The translations under genes and the position numbers were made by a program. From Thermus oshimai DSM 12092 (GTDB lineage: Bacteria; Deinococcota; Deinococci; Deinococcales; Thermaceae), in contig NZ_KB890602.1 of the NCBI RefSeq assembly GCF_000373145.1, positions 82,854 through 146,853 on the forward strand: a stretch of DNA of 64,000 nucleotides. The letters run 5' to 3'. The notes beneath the pieces are model-generated. The model did no database searches. It saw only the letters and a list, made by a program, of their open reading frames with translations, and was not told the origin of the DNA. Shown in pieces: positions 25,030 to 33,656 of this stretch. Position 1 is the stretch's first letter. Each line of letters begins with the position of its first letter.

Positions 25030-26898
25030 ATGAGAAAAGTAGGCAAGCTGGCTGTACTCGGTTTAACCGCCCTGGGCCTGGCCCTGGCGGGGCCTCAGGA
25101 CAACAGCCTGGTGATCGGGGCTTCCCAGGAGCCCAGGGTGCTGGCAGGGGACTTCCTCAACATCATCTCCAACCAGTCCATCAAGAGCGAGATTGAGCAG
25201 TACCTCTTCGCTCCCCTGATCGGCTTCAACGCCAACAGCCAGAACTTCCCCGTTCTGGCCACCGAGGTGCCCACCCAGCAGAACGGGCGCCTGCGGGTCC
25301 GGGACATCGGCGGCGGCAAGAAGCGCCTGGAGATGGACCTCACCATCCGCCCAGACGCCCGCTGGTCCGACGGCCGCCCTATCACCACCGAGGACGTGGC
25401 CTTCTACTACGAGGTGGGCAAGGCCAAGGGCATGCCCGTCCTTAACCCCGACTACTGGGAGCGCGTGCAGCTCCAGGTGAAGGACGCCCGCAACTTCACC
25501 GTGATCTTTGAACCCGCCTACTACTACGACACCTACGGCTCCCCCATCGGCTACGCCCCCAAGCACATCATGGGGCCCGAGTGGGAGAAGGTGAAGGCGG
25601 CGGCCCGAAGCCTGGATCCTGATAAGGATGCCCAGCGCCTCAACGAGCTCTACCGCAACTTCTTCCTGAAGTTTTCCACCCCGGCGCAGCTCAATAAGGG
25701 CGCCATGGTCTACTCCGGTGCCTTCAAGCTGAAGCGCTGGGTGCCGGGGAACTCCATTGAGATGGAGCGGAACCCCAACTTCCCCATCAAGCCCGAGGGC
25801 GGGGAGAGCAAGTACGTGCAGAAGGTGGTCTACCGCTTCATCCAGAACACCAACTCCCTCCTGGTGGCGGTGATCGGCGGGTCCATTGACGCCACCTCCA
25901 GCGTGGCCCTCACCTTTGACCAGGGCCGCAGCCGCCAGCTCACCTCCCGTGCCCCCGGCCGCTTTGACATCTGGTTCGTCCCCGGGGCCATCTGGGAGCA
26001 CATCGACATCAACAAGTTTGAGAGCTGCCAGACCGTGCGGGACCTGGGCCTGAACGACAAGCGCACCCGTCAGGCCCTCCTGCACGCCATGAACCGCGAG
26101 GGCTTGGTCAAGGCCTTCTTCGATGGCCTCCAGCCCGTGGCCCACACCTGGATCGCCCCCGTCAACCCCCTCTTCAACCCCAACGTGAAGAAGTACGAGT
26201 TTGACCTGAAGAAGGCCGAGGCCCTCTTGGCGGAGATGGGCTGGAGGAAGGGCCCGGATGGGATCCTCCAGCGCACCGTGGGCGGGCGCACCGTGCGCTT
26301 TGAGATCGAGTTCGTGACCACCGCCGGCAACGCCATCCGCGAGCGCACCCAGCAGTTCTTCGCCGAGGACCTGAAGAAGATCGGCATCGCGGTCAAGATC
26401 AACAACGCCCCCTCCGCCGTGGTCTTCGCCGACGAGTTCATCCAGCGGGCCAGCGAGTGCAAGTGGACGGGGATGCTTGAGTTCGCCTGGGTCTCCAACC
26501 TGCAGGAGGACGGTGGCCTCTTCCAGTACAAGAACCTGAACACCGGGGCCATCCTGGTGCCCACCAAGGAGAACAACTACCAGGGCCAGAACATCGGCGG
26601 CTGGCGCAACGACGAGTTTGACCGCCTGACCAGCCAGGGCGTCCTGGAGTTTGACGAGAACCGCAGGAAGCAGCTCTTCGCCCGGGCCCAGGAGATCTGG
26701 GCCGAGGAGCTCCCCGCCCTGCCCCTCTACTTCCGCGCCAACCCCTACGTGGTGCGCCAGGGCCTCGTGAACTACGTGGCCAGCGCCTACTCCGGCGGCT
26801 ACGGCTACCCCGGCTGGAACGCCTGGGAGATCGGCTGGGCCAGCCGCGGCGCCGTGAAGAAGTGGGACCAGGCGAAGTACGCCCTTTCCACCAAGTAG
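25030..26898 (+). CDS. Peptide-type ABC transporter binding protein (SBP family 5)
   Basis: A 622-residue periplasmic binding protein of the DppA/OppA/SBP_bac_5 family, which binds peptides, nickel, or sugars. Signal peptide about 1-21 (LGLALAG), no lipobox cysteine. Family segments: ARWSDGRPITTEDVAFYYE (about residue 110), the GNSIEMERNPNF block, and HAMNREGLVKAFF near 350. Ends in the RANPYVVRQGLVNY region. It has the best promoter and an AGGAGG site, and a strong terminator follows, as expected for a binding protein made in excess over its permeases. The ligand is not deducible. Confidence 0.9.
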   Translation: MRKVGKLAVLGLTALGLALAGPQDNSLVIGASQEPRVLAGDFLNIISNQSIKSEIEQYLFAPLIGFNANSQNFPVLATEVPTQQNGRLRVRDIGGGKKRLEMDLTIRPDARWSDGRPITTEDVAFYYEVGKAKGMPVLNPDYWERVQLQVKDARNFTVIFEPAYYYDTYGSPIGYAPKHIMGPEWEKVKAAARSLDPDKDAQRLNELYRNFFLKFSTPAQLNKGAMVYSGAFKLKRWVPGNSIEMERNPNFPIKPEGGESKYVQKVVYRFIQNTNSLLVAVIGGSIDATSSVALTFDQGRSRQLTSRAPGRFDIWFVPGAIWEHIDINKFESCQTVRDLGLNDKRTRQALLHAMNREGLVKAFFDGLQPVAHTWIAPVNPLFNPNVKKYEFDLKKAEALLAEMGWRKGPDGILQRTVGGRTVRFEIEFVTTAGNAIRERTQQFFAEDLKKIGIAVKINNAPSAVVFADEFIQRASECKWTGMLEFAWVSNLQEDGGLFQYKNLNTGAILVPTKENNYQGQNIGGWRNDEFDRLTSQGVLEFDENRRKQLFARAQEIWAEELPALPLYFRANPYVVRQGLVNYVASAYSGGYGYPGWNAWEIGWASRGAVKKWDQAKYALSTK

Positions 26899-26916
26899 CC
26901 TGGGTGGTATAGTGGG

Positions 26917-26946
26917 GCCCGCTGGGGTTTTCCCAGCGGGCTTTTT
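26917..26946 (+). terminator. Intrinsic terminator/attenuator after the binding protein gene
   Basis: A perfect 10-bp stem (GCCCGCTGGG / CCCAGCGGGC) with a 5-base loop, followed by TTTTT. It lies between the binding protein and the first permease in the same operon, so partial read-through would set the ratio of the products. Confidence 0.85.
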
Positions 26947-26991
26947 CACGCCCAAGAAGGGCTTTGAGGTCCAAAACCAGGAGGTAAAACG

Positions 26992-28002
26992 GTGTTTGCC
27001 TACACGGTGCGAAGGCTTTTACAGATGATTCCCCTGCTGTTTGCGGCCAGCGTGGTCATCTACGCCCTCCTCGCCCTGCAGCCGGGGGACCCTTTGGAGG
27101 AGCTCAAGCGGCAGAACCCGCGCATGACCGCGGAGCAGTTTGAGGCCCTGAAGCGGGCCTACGGCCTGGACCAGCCCCTGCACATCCGCTACTTCAAGTG
27201 GCTCTCCCGGGCGGTGCGGGGCGATTTGGGCTACAGCCGCACCTACGGGATCCCCGCCGCGGAGTACATCTTCGTCCAGCGCCTGCCCAAGACCCTGGTC
27301 CTTTCGGGGCTCGCCCTCACCCTGGCCCTTTTGGTGGCCATTCCCGTGGGGGTCTTTTCCGCGGTGCGCCAGTACTCCCTGGCGGACTACGCCATCACCT
27401 TCCTCTCCTTTGTGGGCTTTTCCATGCCCGTGTTTTTCCTGGGGATCCTCCTCCTCTACCTTTTCGCCATCGTCCTGCCGGAGCGCATTCCCGGCTTCCC
27501 CCAGTTCCCCACCGGGGGCGTGCCCCCCATCCTTTGGGAGGACGTGCGCTCCGGGGCGGTGAGCTTTGGGGCCTTCCTGGGCCAGTGGGCCTGGCACCTG
27601 ATCCTGCCCGTCCTCACCCTTTCCGCCCTGCAGATGGCCGAGTGGACCCGGTTCATGCGGGCCTCCCTTTTGGAGGTGCTTTCCCAGGACTACATCCGCA
27701 CCGCCCGGGCCAAGGGGCTTTCCGAACGGGTGGTGCTCTACAAGCATGCCCTCCGGAACGCCCTCATCCCCATCGTGACCCTGGTGGGCCTGGCCATCCC
27801 CGGGGTCTTGGGCGGGGCCACCATCACCGAGACCATCTTCAGCTACCCCGGGATGGGCCGGGCCATCTTTGACGCCTTGGTGGAGAAGGACTACAACGTG
27901 GCCATGGCGGCCCTGGCCTTCCTGGCCTTGATGACCGCGCTTTTTAACCTGTTGGCGGACCTGGCCTATGCGGTGGTGGACCCCCGCATCCGCTACAGCT
28001 AG
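26992..28002 (+). CDS. Peptide-type ABC permease (DppB-like)
   Basis: A 336-residue inner-membrane permease. MFAYTVRRLLQMIPLLFAASVVIYALL is the typical first segment of DppB proteins; about six membrane segments; the EAA-type ATPase docking loop is ARAKGLSERVVLYKHALRNA (about 237-256), followed by IVTLVGLAIPGVLGGATITETIFSYPGMG. GTG start after AGGAGGT. Nine bases before the partner permease. Confidence 0.92.
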   Translation: MFAYTVRRLLQMIPLLFAASVVIYALLALQPGDPLEELKRQNPRMTAEQFEALKRAYGLDQPLHIRYFKWLSRAVRGDLGYSRTYGIPAAEYIFVQRLPKTLVLSGLALTLALLVAIPVGVFSAVRQYSLADYAITFLSFVGFSMPVFFLGILLLYLFAIVLPERIPGFPQFPTGGVPPILWEDVRSGAVSFGAFLGQWAWHLILPVLTLSALQMAEWTRFMRASLLEVLSQDYIRTARAKGLSERVVLYKHALRNALIPIVTLVGLAIPGVLGGATITETIFSYPGMGRAIFDALVEKDYNVAMAALAFLALMTALFNLLADLAYAVVDPRIRYS

Positions 28003-28011
28003 AGGTGGAGC

Positions 28012-29205
28012 ATGGCGACACAAGCGCACCCAACTAAAGCCAAGCCCCGCACCTTTTTCAGCCTCTTCTGGCGCCGCTTAAGGCGGCACAAGATGGCCAT
28101 GGCGGGGTTGGTGGTTATCATTTTCCTGATTCTGATGGCCATTTTTGCCCCTTGGATTGCCCCTTACGATCCCACGGCCCAGCCTACGGGGGAGGACGTA
28201 GGCCAGTACTATTTCAACCCTCCTTCCCGGGAGCACCTTCTGGGCACCGATGACCTGGGGCGCGATGTGCTTTCCCGCATCATCTATGGCTCCCGCATCT
28301 CCCTCTTGGTGGGCTTTGCCGTGGCCTTTTCCAGCGTGATCCTGGGTACCATCATGGGTACCCTGGCGGGGTACTTCTCGGGCCGGCCCTTGCGATTCTA
28401 CCTGGGGCCTTTAAGGCGGGAGCGGGAAGGGTTTTATCCCTGGAGCTTTGCCCTGTGGCGGGTGTTTTCCTGGTTCCTCTATTACGGCGCTTTGTACATG
28501 GCGCTTTCCATCGCCTGGGCCTTGGCCAAGGACGGCTTGCAGGCGGGAAGCCTGGTGAGCTACCTGGGCTTCGGTTTGACCTTGGCCCTGGTGCTCTGGG
28601 CGGCATGGTATGGGCTTAAGGGGGAGATCCGCCTGGATTTGGACGTGGCCATAAGCCGTCTTATCGACTTCATGCTCACCATCCCCACCCTTCCCCTTCT
28701 TCTTGTGCTTTCCGCCTTGTTGCGCGACCCCGGGGTGAAGGTGGGGCAGTGGGCCCAGGGAGTCTTCGGCGATGCGGCCAGCGTTTTCATCATCATCGCC
28801 ATCCTGGTGCTCTTCGGCTGGTTGGGCACGGCCCGGCTGGTGCGGGGGAATATCCTTTCCTTAAGGGAGCAGGATTACGCCACGGCCGCCCAGGCCTTGG
28901 GGGCCAGGGACGCCCGCATCATGTTCCGCCACCTGGTGCCCAACACCCTGGCCCCCCTGATCGTCCAGGCCACCTTGCAGATCGGCGGGGCCATCCTGGT
29001 GGAGGCGGCCCTTTCCTTCCTGGGCTTTGGCATCCAGCCCCCCGTGGCCACCTGGGGTAACATGCTCACCAACGCCCAGGAGTACATCTTCACCGCCCCC
29101 TGGCTGGCCCTGCCTCCGGGGTTCATGATCTTCATCACCGTCCTGGCCTTTAACTACCTGGGGGATGGGCTTAGGGACGCCTTGGACCCCAGGAGCCGGC
29201 TCTGA
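28012..29205 (+). CDS. Peptide-type ABC permease (DppC-like) with a central insertion
   Basis: A 397-residue permease, about 100 longer than typical DppC (about 300). The N-terminal segment and the AYFSG-like loop after GTIMGTLAGYF are normal, then about 85-95 residues (roughly 122-215) containing two extra hydrophobic segments (WRVFSWFLYYGALYMAL and LVSYLGFGLTLALVLWAAWYG) are inserted before the conserved DVAISRLIDFMLTIPTL. The docking loop AQALGARDARIMFRHLVPNT is present. The gene has more T-rich codons than its neighbours in the first 900 bases. No ATPase gene follows, so a shared or distant ATPase must be used. Confidence 0.88.
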   Translation: MATQAHPTKAKPRTFFSLFWRRLRRHKMAMAGLVVIIFLILMAIFAPWIAPYDPTAQPTGEDVGQYYFNPPSREHLLGTDDLGRDVLSRIIYGSRISLLVGFAVAFSSVILGTIMGTLAGYFSGRPLRFYLGPLRREREGFYPWSFALWRVFSWFLYYGALYMALSIAWALAKDGLQAGSLVSYLGFGLTLALVLWAAWYGLKGEIRLDLDVAISRLIDFMLTIPTLPLLLVLSALLRDPGVKVGQWAQGVFGDAASVFIIIAILVLFGWLGTARLVRGNILSLREQDYATAAQALGARDARIMFRHLVPNTLAPLIVQATLQIGGAILVEAALSFLGFGIQPPVATWGNMLTNAQEYIFTAPWLALPPGFMIFITVLAFNYLGDGLRDALDPRSRL

Positions 29206-29260
29206 GTCCAAAGCTTCGGTGGGTCTCCTTCACTTTCCGCCGCAGGGGGTTCTATCGGGG
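29206..29260. other. Short intergenic region with half of a repeated hairpin
   Basis: Contains AAAGCTTCGGTGGG (about 29213-29226), which matches the right arm of the hairpin at 55493-55520, but here without a left arm. Lies between the converging permease and truA genes. Confidence 0.4.
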
Positions 29261-30016
29261 TTATAGCTCGTAAGTGGCCTCCACGAAGTAAAGCCCTTGG
29301 GGAGGGGCGCTTGGCCCGGCCAGGCGCCTCTCGCCCGTTTCCAGGATGGCCTTTAGGCTCTCCTTGGGCCTCTTTCCCCGGCCGACCTCCACCAGGGTCC
29401 CCACCATGCCCCTGACCTGGCCCCTTAGGAAGCTATTCCCCCGGAAGTAGAGGCGCACCTCGAGGCCGACCTCCCCCTCCAGGGCCTCGAGGCGGGCCTC
29501 GTAGAGCTCCCTTTCCCCCTGGCGCACCTCCTCCTTGGCGAAGCCCAGGAAGTTGTGCCGGCCGAGGAGGAGGGGAAGGGCTTCCTCCATGGCCCTTAGG
29601 TCCAAGGGCCCCTTAAGCCACCAGGCCCGCTGGCGCAGGAGGGGGGAGGGGTGGGGCCTGAGGAGGAGGCGGTAGAGGTAGGTGCGGCTTTTGGCGTCCC
29701 GCCGGGCGTGGAAGGTGGGGGGCACCTCCCGGGCGGAAAGGGCCTTTAGGTCCTCGGGGAGGAGGCGGTTTAGGGCCTCGGGGATCTTTTCCGTGGGGAT
29801 GCGCCCTGGGAGGTCAAAGTGGAAGGGCATGGCCAGGGCGTGGACCCCTGCGTCCGTCCGCCCCGCGGCCACCGCCTTGGGGAGGGCCCCGATGGCGGAA
29901 AGGGCCTTCTCCAGCTCCCCTTGCACCGTGCGCAGGCCCGCCCGCTGCCTTTGAAGCCCCGCAAAGCCGCTTCCGTCGTACTCCAGAAGGAGGAGGATCC
30001 GCCGCACGCCCTCCAA
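29261..30016 (-). CDS. truA: tRNA pseudouridine(38-40) synthase
   Basis: Makes pseudouridine at positions 38-40 of tRNA anticodon arms. The 251-residue protein has [14 protein letters not shown] near the N-terminus and the catalytic Asp in [14 protein letters not shown] (about residue 53); later [16 protein letters not shown] and the [22 protein letters not shown] motif. TTG start at 30016 follows AAGG with 6-base spacing; GTG at 30007 is an alternative with GGAGGG too close. The start lies 1 base past the stop of the ABC ATPase gene, so it is probably transcribed with the iron ABC operon. Confidence 0.93.
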   Translation of the reverse strand: MEGVRRILLLLEYDGSGFAGLQRQRAGLRTVQGELEKALSAIGALPKAVAAGRTDAGVHALAMPFHFDLPGRIPTEKIPEALNRLLPEDLKALSAREVPPTFHARRDAKSRTYLYRLLLRPHPSPLLRQRAWWLKGPLDLRAMEEALPLLLGRHNFLGFAKEEVRQGERELYEARLEALEGEVGLEVRLYFRGNSFLRGQVRGMVGTLVEVGRGKRPKESLKAILETGERRLAGPSAPPQGLYFVEATYEL

Positions 30017-30017
30017 T

Positions 30018-31061
30018 CTACGCCTTTTGCGTGCGCACCGCCTTGGGGGCCTCCCCTTCCAGGACCACCCCGAAGCCCTCCACCCTGACCCCCACCGCTT
30101 CCCCTTCCCGGTAGGGGCAGCCCGGGGCTTCCTGCACCAGGACCTCCCGGTCGGGGAGGCGCACCCGGTAGGTGAGGTCGTGGCCCTTGAAGGCTCGGGC
30201 CACCACCACCCCCCCCACCCCCTCCCCGGGAGGGCTGAGGCGCAGGGCCTCAGGGCGCAAGGAGAGGAGGACGGGCCCGTGGGCGGGCTCCAGGAGGGGC
30301 ACCTTCCCCAGGCAGGTTTCCGCGTACCGCCCCCGGGCCTCCCCCGGAAGAAGGTTGGTCCGCCCCAGGAACTGGGCCACGAAGGGGGTCTTTGGGCGCA
30401 GGTAGACCTCCTCCGGGGTGCCCACCTGCTCCAGCCTCCCCCCCCGCATCACCCCGATCCGGTCGGCGAAGGAAAGGGCCTCCTCCTGGTCGTGGGTGAC
30501 GAGGAGGGCGGCGGTGCCCGTTTCTTTGAGGATCCGGCGCACCTCCTCCCGGGTGCTCTCCCTCAGCCCCGCGTCCAGGCTGGAGAAGGGCTCGTCCAGG
30601 AGGACCAGCTTAGGGCCAGGGGCCAGGGCCCGGGCCAGGGCCACCCGCTGCTGCTGGCCGCCGGAGAGTTCGTGGGGCCTCCGGTCCTTGAAAAGGGTCA
30701 TCCCCACCCGGTCCAGGGCCTTTAAGGCCTTTTCCAGGCGGTCTTTCCCCTTAAGGCCGAAGGCCACGTTGCCGAGGGCGGTGAGGTGGGGGAAGAGGGC
30801 GTAGTCCTGGAAGACGAAGCCGATGCCCCTTTTCTCCGGGGGGAGGTGGGTGATGTCCTTCCTCTCCAGGAGGACCCGTCCCCCCTCGGGGACCTCGAGG
30901 CCCGCCACCACCCGGAGAAGGGTGGTCTTCCCGCACCCCGAGGGCCCCAGGAGGGCCAGGATCTCCCCCGGGTAGAGGGCCAGGTTCACCCCCTTCAGGA
31001 CCTCTAGCCCCCCGAAGCGCTTTTGAATGCCCTCCAGTTCTAGTAGCGGCGCTCGCTCCAA
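30018..31061 (-). CDS. fbpC: Ferric iron-type ABC importer ATPase
   Basis: A 347-residue ATPase: Walker [11 protein letters not shown]-loop [13 protein letters not shown], signature [15 protein letters not shown], Walker [13 protein letters not shown], His in LVTHDQEEA, then a TOBE-like C-terminal domain. The order binding protein-permease-ATPase and the two-domain permease point to an Fe(III) (FbpABC) importer; a thiamine or sulfate role cannot be excluded by this protein alone. TTG start (31061) lies 22 bases inside the permease gene, with GGGGGTG upstream. Confidence 0.85.
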   Translation of the reverse strand: MERAPLLELEGIQKRFGGLEVLKGVNLALYPGEILALLGPSGCGKTTLLRVVAGLEVPEGGRVLLERKDITHLPPEKRGIGFVFQDYALFPHLTALGNVAFGLKGKDRLEKALKALDRVGMTLFKDRRPHELSGGQQQRVALARALAPGPKLVLLDEPFSSLDAGLRESTREEVRRILKETGTAALLVTHDQEEALSFADRIGVMRGGRLEQVGTPEEVYLRPKTPFVAQFLGRTNLLPGEARGRYAETCLGKVPLLEPAHGPVLLSLRPEALRLSPPGEGVGGVVVARAFKGHDLTYRVRLPDREVLVQEAPGCPYREGEAVGVRVEGFGVVLEGEAPKAVRTQKA

Positions 31062-32593
31062 AGCAACACCCCCACGAAGGCCGCGGAGAGGAGGAGGATG
31101 AAGAGGGCGAAGGGCGCGGCCTCGGCGAACATGGCTTCCTGAGTGTAGCTGAAAACCCGGGTGGAAAGGGTGCTGTAGCCCATGGGGGCCAGGAGAAGGG
31201 TGATGGGGAGCTCCTTCACCGCCCCGATGAAGGCCAGGGCCCCCGCGGCCACCGCCCCCCGCCAGAGGAGGGGGAAGGTGACCCGGAAGAAGGCCCCCGT
31301 GGGGGTTTCCCCTAGGGTCCTGGCGGCCTCCTCCAGCCTCCTTGGCACCTGGTAAAGCGCCCCCCGCACGGGGCCTAAGGCCTCTGCCAGGAAGTGGAAG
31401 GCCAGGACGAGGACGAGAAGGGGCAGGGTGCCGTAGAGGAAGGGGACCCCGCGCAGGCTGAAGAAGATCCAGGCCAGGGCGAAGGCCAGGGGGGGGATGG
31501 TGTACCCCAGGTAGGCCAGGCGCTCCAGGGTCTGGGAGGCCGGGGAGGGCTGGCGCACCCTCAGGTAGGCGATGGGGAGGGCCATCCCCACCGCCAGGAG
31601 GGCGGCGGGCAGGGCCACCAGGGCGGAGTGCCAGAAGGCCTCCTGCAGGCCCACCAGGCCCCCAGCGGGGAAGCGGCTCGCCAGGTGGAAAAGGGCGAAG
31701 AGGGGGAAAAGAAGGGCCAGGAGGAGGGGCAGGAGGAGGAGGGCGTAGGCCAGGGGCCGGAAGGCCCCTAAGGAGAGGGGCCTTCCCTTGCTCCCCAGGC
31801 CCTTCCCCGAGCGGGCCAGGTGGAGCCGCCTCAAAAGAAGCCCCTCCAGGAGGAGGAGCCCTCCCGTGAGGAGGAGGAGGAAGAGGGCCAGCCAGGCGGC
31901 GTAGGTCCGGTCAAAGGCCGCGTTGTACTGGAGGTAGATGGCGTAGGAGAAGGTCTCGTAGCGGAGGAGGCTCACCGTGCCGAAGTCCCCCACCACGTGC
32001 AGGGCCACCACCAGGGCCCCGGAGAGGAAGGCGGGAAAGAGCTGGGGCAGGGTCACCTGGAAGAAGGCCCGCAACGGGGTTTTGCCCAGGGTTCTCGCCG
32101 CCTCCTCCAGGCCCGGGTCCAGGCCCAAAAAGGCCGCCCTGAGGGCCAGGAAGAGGTAGGGGTAGGTGGTGAAGCCCAGGACCAGGACCGCCCCCCAGTA
32201 CCCCTCGAGGCGGGGCAGGGGGAGCACCCCCCCGGGCCCCGTGGCCGCCAGGAGGACGTAGGCCCCCACGTACCCCGGCACCGCCAGGGGCAGGGCCAGG
32301 AGGGTGGCCCAGAGGCGCTTCCCCCTAAGGTCCGTGCGGGTGGTGAGGAAGGCCAGGGGCAGGGCCAGGAGGGTGGCGAGGAGGAGGACCCCCAGGAGGA
32401 GGGCCAGGGTGTTGAGGAGGAGCTCCAGGTTCTTGGGCCGAAGGAGGATCTCAAAAAAGGCCTTGGGCTCGGCCTCCAGGGCCCTTAAGAGGAGGTAGAG
32501 GAGGGGGAGCACCACCCCGCCCCCCGTGAGGAGGGCGGGGAGGAGGAAGGGGAGGAGCCCCGGGAGCTGATGGCGGACGCGAACCAGGGTCAT
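31040..32593 (-). CDS. fbpB: Ferric iron-type ABC importer permease (fused two-domain)
   Basis: A 517-residue permease made of two homologous halves, each with about six membrane segments and an EAA loop: EEAARTLGKTPLRAFFQVTLP (about 165-185) and EEAARTLGETPTGAFFRVTFP (about 425-445). This fused form is typical of FbpB/AfuB iron permeases. Follows fbpA by 16 bases and overlaps fbpC by 22. Confidence 0.88.
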   Translation of the reverse strand: MTLVRVRHQLPGLLPFLLPALLTGGGVVLPLLYLLLRALEAEPKAFFEILLRPKNLELLLNTLALLLGVLLLATLLALPLAFLTTRTDLRGKRLWATLLALPLAVPGYVGAYVLLAATGPGGVLPLPRLEGYWGAVLVLGFTTYPYLFLALRAAFLGLDPGLEEAARTLGKTPLRAFFQVTLPQLFPAFLSGALVVALHVVGDFGTVSLLRYETFSYAIYLQYNAAFDRTYAAWLALFLLLLTGGLLLLEGLLLRRLHLARSGKGLGSKGRPLSLGAFRPLAYALLLLPLLLALLFPLFALFHLASRFPAGGLVGLQEAFWHSALVALPAALLAVGMALPIAYLRVRQPSPASQTLERLAYLGYTIPPLAFALAWIFFSLRGVPFLYGTLPLLVLVLAFHFLAEALGPVRGALYQVPRRLEEAARTLGETPTGAFFRVTFPLLWRGAVAAGALAFIGAVKELPITLLLAPMGYSTLSTRVFSYTQEAMFAEAAPFALFILLLSAAFVGVLLWSERRY

Positions 32594-32609
32594 CCCGGGG
32601 CCACCTCCC

Positions 32610-33590
32610 TTAGAGAACCCCGAGCTCCCGGAGGAGCCTCAGGGCCCGGTCCAGGTCCAGCTTCTCAAAGTCCAGCCTGGGCGTCTTCCTGAGGGCCTCC
32701 TCCAGGGAAAGGAGCCTGGGGTCCGGCACCACCCCCTTCACCAGGGGGTACTCCCCCACGTTGCCCACGAAGTACTGCTGGGCCTTGGGGGAGAGGAGGT
32801 AGGTGAGGAAGCGGGTGGCCGCGGAAAGGTTTTTGCCCGTCTTCAGGATCCCCGCCCCCGTCACCAGGGCCAGGTTGCCCGCGTCCCCATCCTTGAAGTG
32901 GTGGACCCCAAAGGTGTAGCCCGCCCGCTGGAAGCGGAGGACGTAGTAGTGGTTGGTGGAGCCGAGGTCCACCTCCCCCGCGCGGATGGCGTCCAGCATG
33001 GCGGGGTTGGAGGCGTAGCTCTTGGGGGAGAGGGCCTTCATCTCCTGGAGCCACCGGCGGGTGGCCTCTTCCCCATGGAGCAGGATCATCCCTGCCACCA
33101 TGTCCTGGAAGCTGGAGTAGGTGGGGGTCCAGCCCACCTTGAGCCCCTTCTCCCGGGCGAAGCGGGGGAGGTCCAGGATGCTTTGGGGCAGCTCCTCCGC
33201 CTTGACCTTGGCGGGGTTATAGGCCAGGACCCGCAGGCGCAGGGTGACGGGCACCCAGGTCTTGGAAGCCGGCACAAAGCCCACGGGCACCTTCAGGAGG
33301 CTTTCCCCCAAAGGCCTTAGGAGGCCCCGCTCCGCCGCCTGGCCTAAGGCGCCCGAGGTGTTGGCCCAGAAGATGTCCGCGGGGGAGCGGCTCCCCTCCT
33401 CCTGGAGGGTGGCCAGGATCTGGGCGTCGGTGCCGTAGCGCACCTGGACTCGGATGCCCGTGTCCTGCTCAAACTGCTTCACCAGGGGCTCCACCAGGCT
33501 CTGCCCCCGCCCGCTGTAGACCGTAAGGGTTTGCTGGGCCATCCCGAGGCCCAGGGCCATTAGACCGATAAGGGGTAGGACTCGCTTCAC
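32610..33590 (-). CDS. fbpA: Ferric iron-type binding protein
   Basis: A 326-residue periplasmic binding protein. Signal peptide about 1-18 (MALGLGMAQ), no lipobox. The mature start TLTVYSGRGQSLVEPLVKQFEQDTGI is characteristic of FbpA/AfuA; NHYYVLRF (about residue 225) holds a Tyr pair in the position of the Fe ligands of the family. GTG start at 33590 with GGAGG seven bases before it; longer versions of the open frame would run through the promoter. Expression signals: TTGACA-N17-TAGACT promoter, a leader with competing hairpins, and a Fur-like box upstream. Confidence 0.87.
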   Translation of the reverse strand: MKRVLPLIGLMALGLGMAQQTLTVYSGRGQSLVEPLVKQFEQDTGIRVQVRYGTDAQILATLQEEGSRSPADIFWANTSGALGQAAERGLLRPLGESLLKVPVGFVPASKTWVPVTLRLRVLAYNPAKVKAEELPQSILDLPRFAREKGLKVGWTPTYSSFQDMVAGMILLHGEEATRRWLQEMKALSPKSYASNPAMLDAIRAGEVDLGSTNHYYVLRFQRAGYTFGVHHFKDGDAGNLALVTGAGILKTGKNLSAATRFLTYLLSPKAQQYFVGNVGEYPLVKGVVPDPRLLSLEEALRKTPRLDFEKLDLDRALRLLRELGVL

Positions 33591-33592
33591 CG

Positions 33593-33620
33593 GTTCACCT
33601 CCAGAAGGAGGGCGCCCTCC
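33593..33620 (-). promoter_or_regulatory. fbpA leader with two mutually exclusive hairpins
   Basis: On the transcript, GGAGG-GCGC-CCTCC is followed by TTCT and the real ribosome site GGAGG. The middle CCTCC can pair with the first GGAGG (loop GCGC) or with the ribosome site (loop TTCT), not both. The first 14 bases form a perfect palindrome beginning at the predicted +1. Confidence 0.5.
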
Positions 33621-33627
33621 GCCCCCA

Positions 33628-33656
33628 AGTCTAGGGGGGTGGGGGGATAATGTCAA
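33628..33656 (-). promoter_or_regulatory. Promoter of the iron ABC operon
   Basis: TTGACA (33651-33656), 17-base spacer with a long C-run, TAGACT (33628-33633), minus strand. The -35 box contains the TGA stop of the upstream gene. Start of transcription about 33621. Confidence 0.8.

Noticed and set aside
25063..26955. A 630-codon open frame antisense to the peptide-binding protein gene
   Set aside because: It mirrors dppA-type sequence in the third-position-matched antisense frame, has low-complexity Gly/Val/His-rich composition, and no promoter or ribosome site; the plus-strand gene has a signal peptide, family motifs and a strong promoter.
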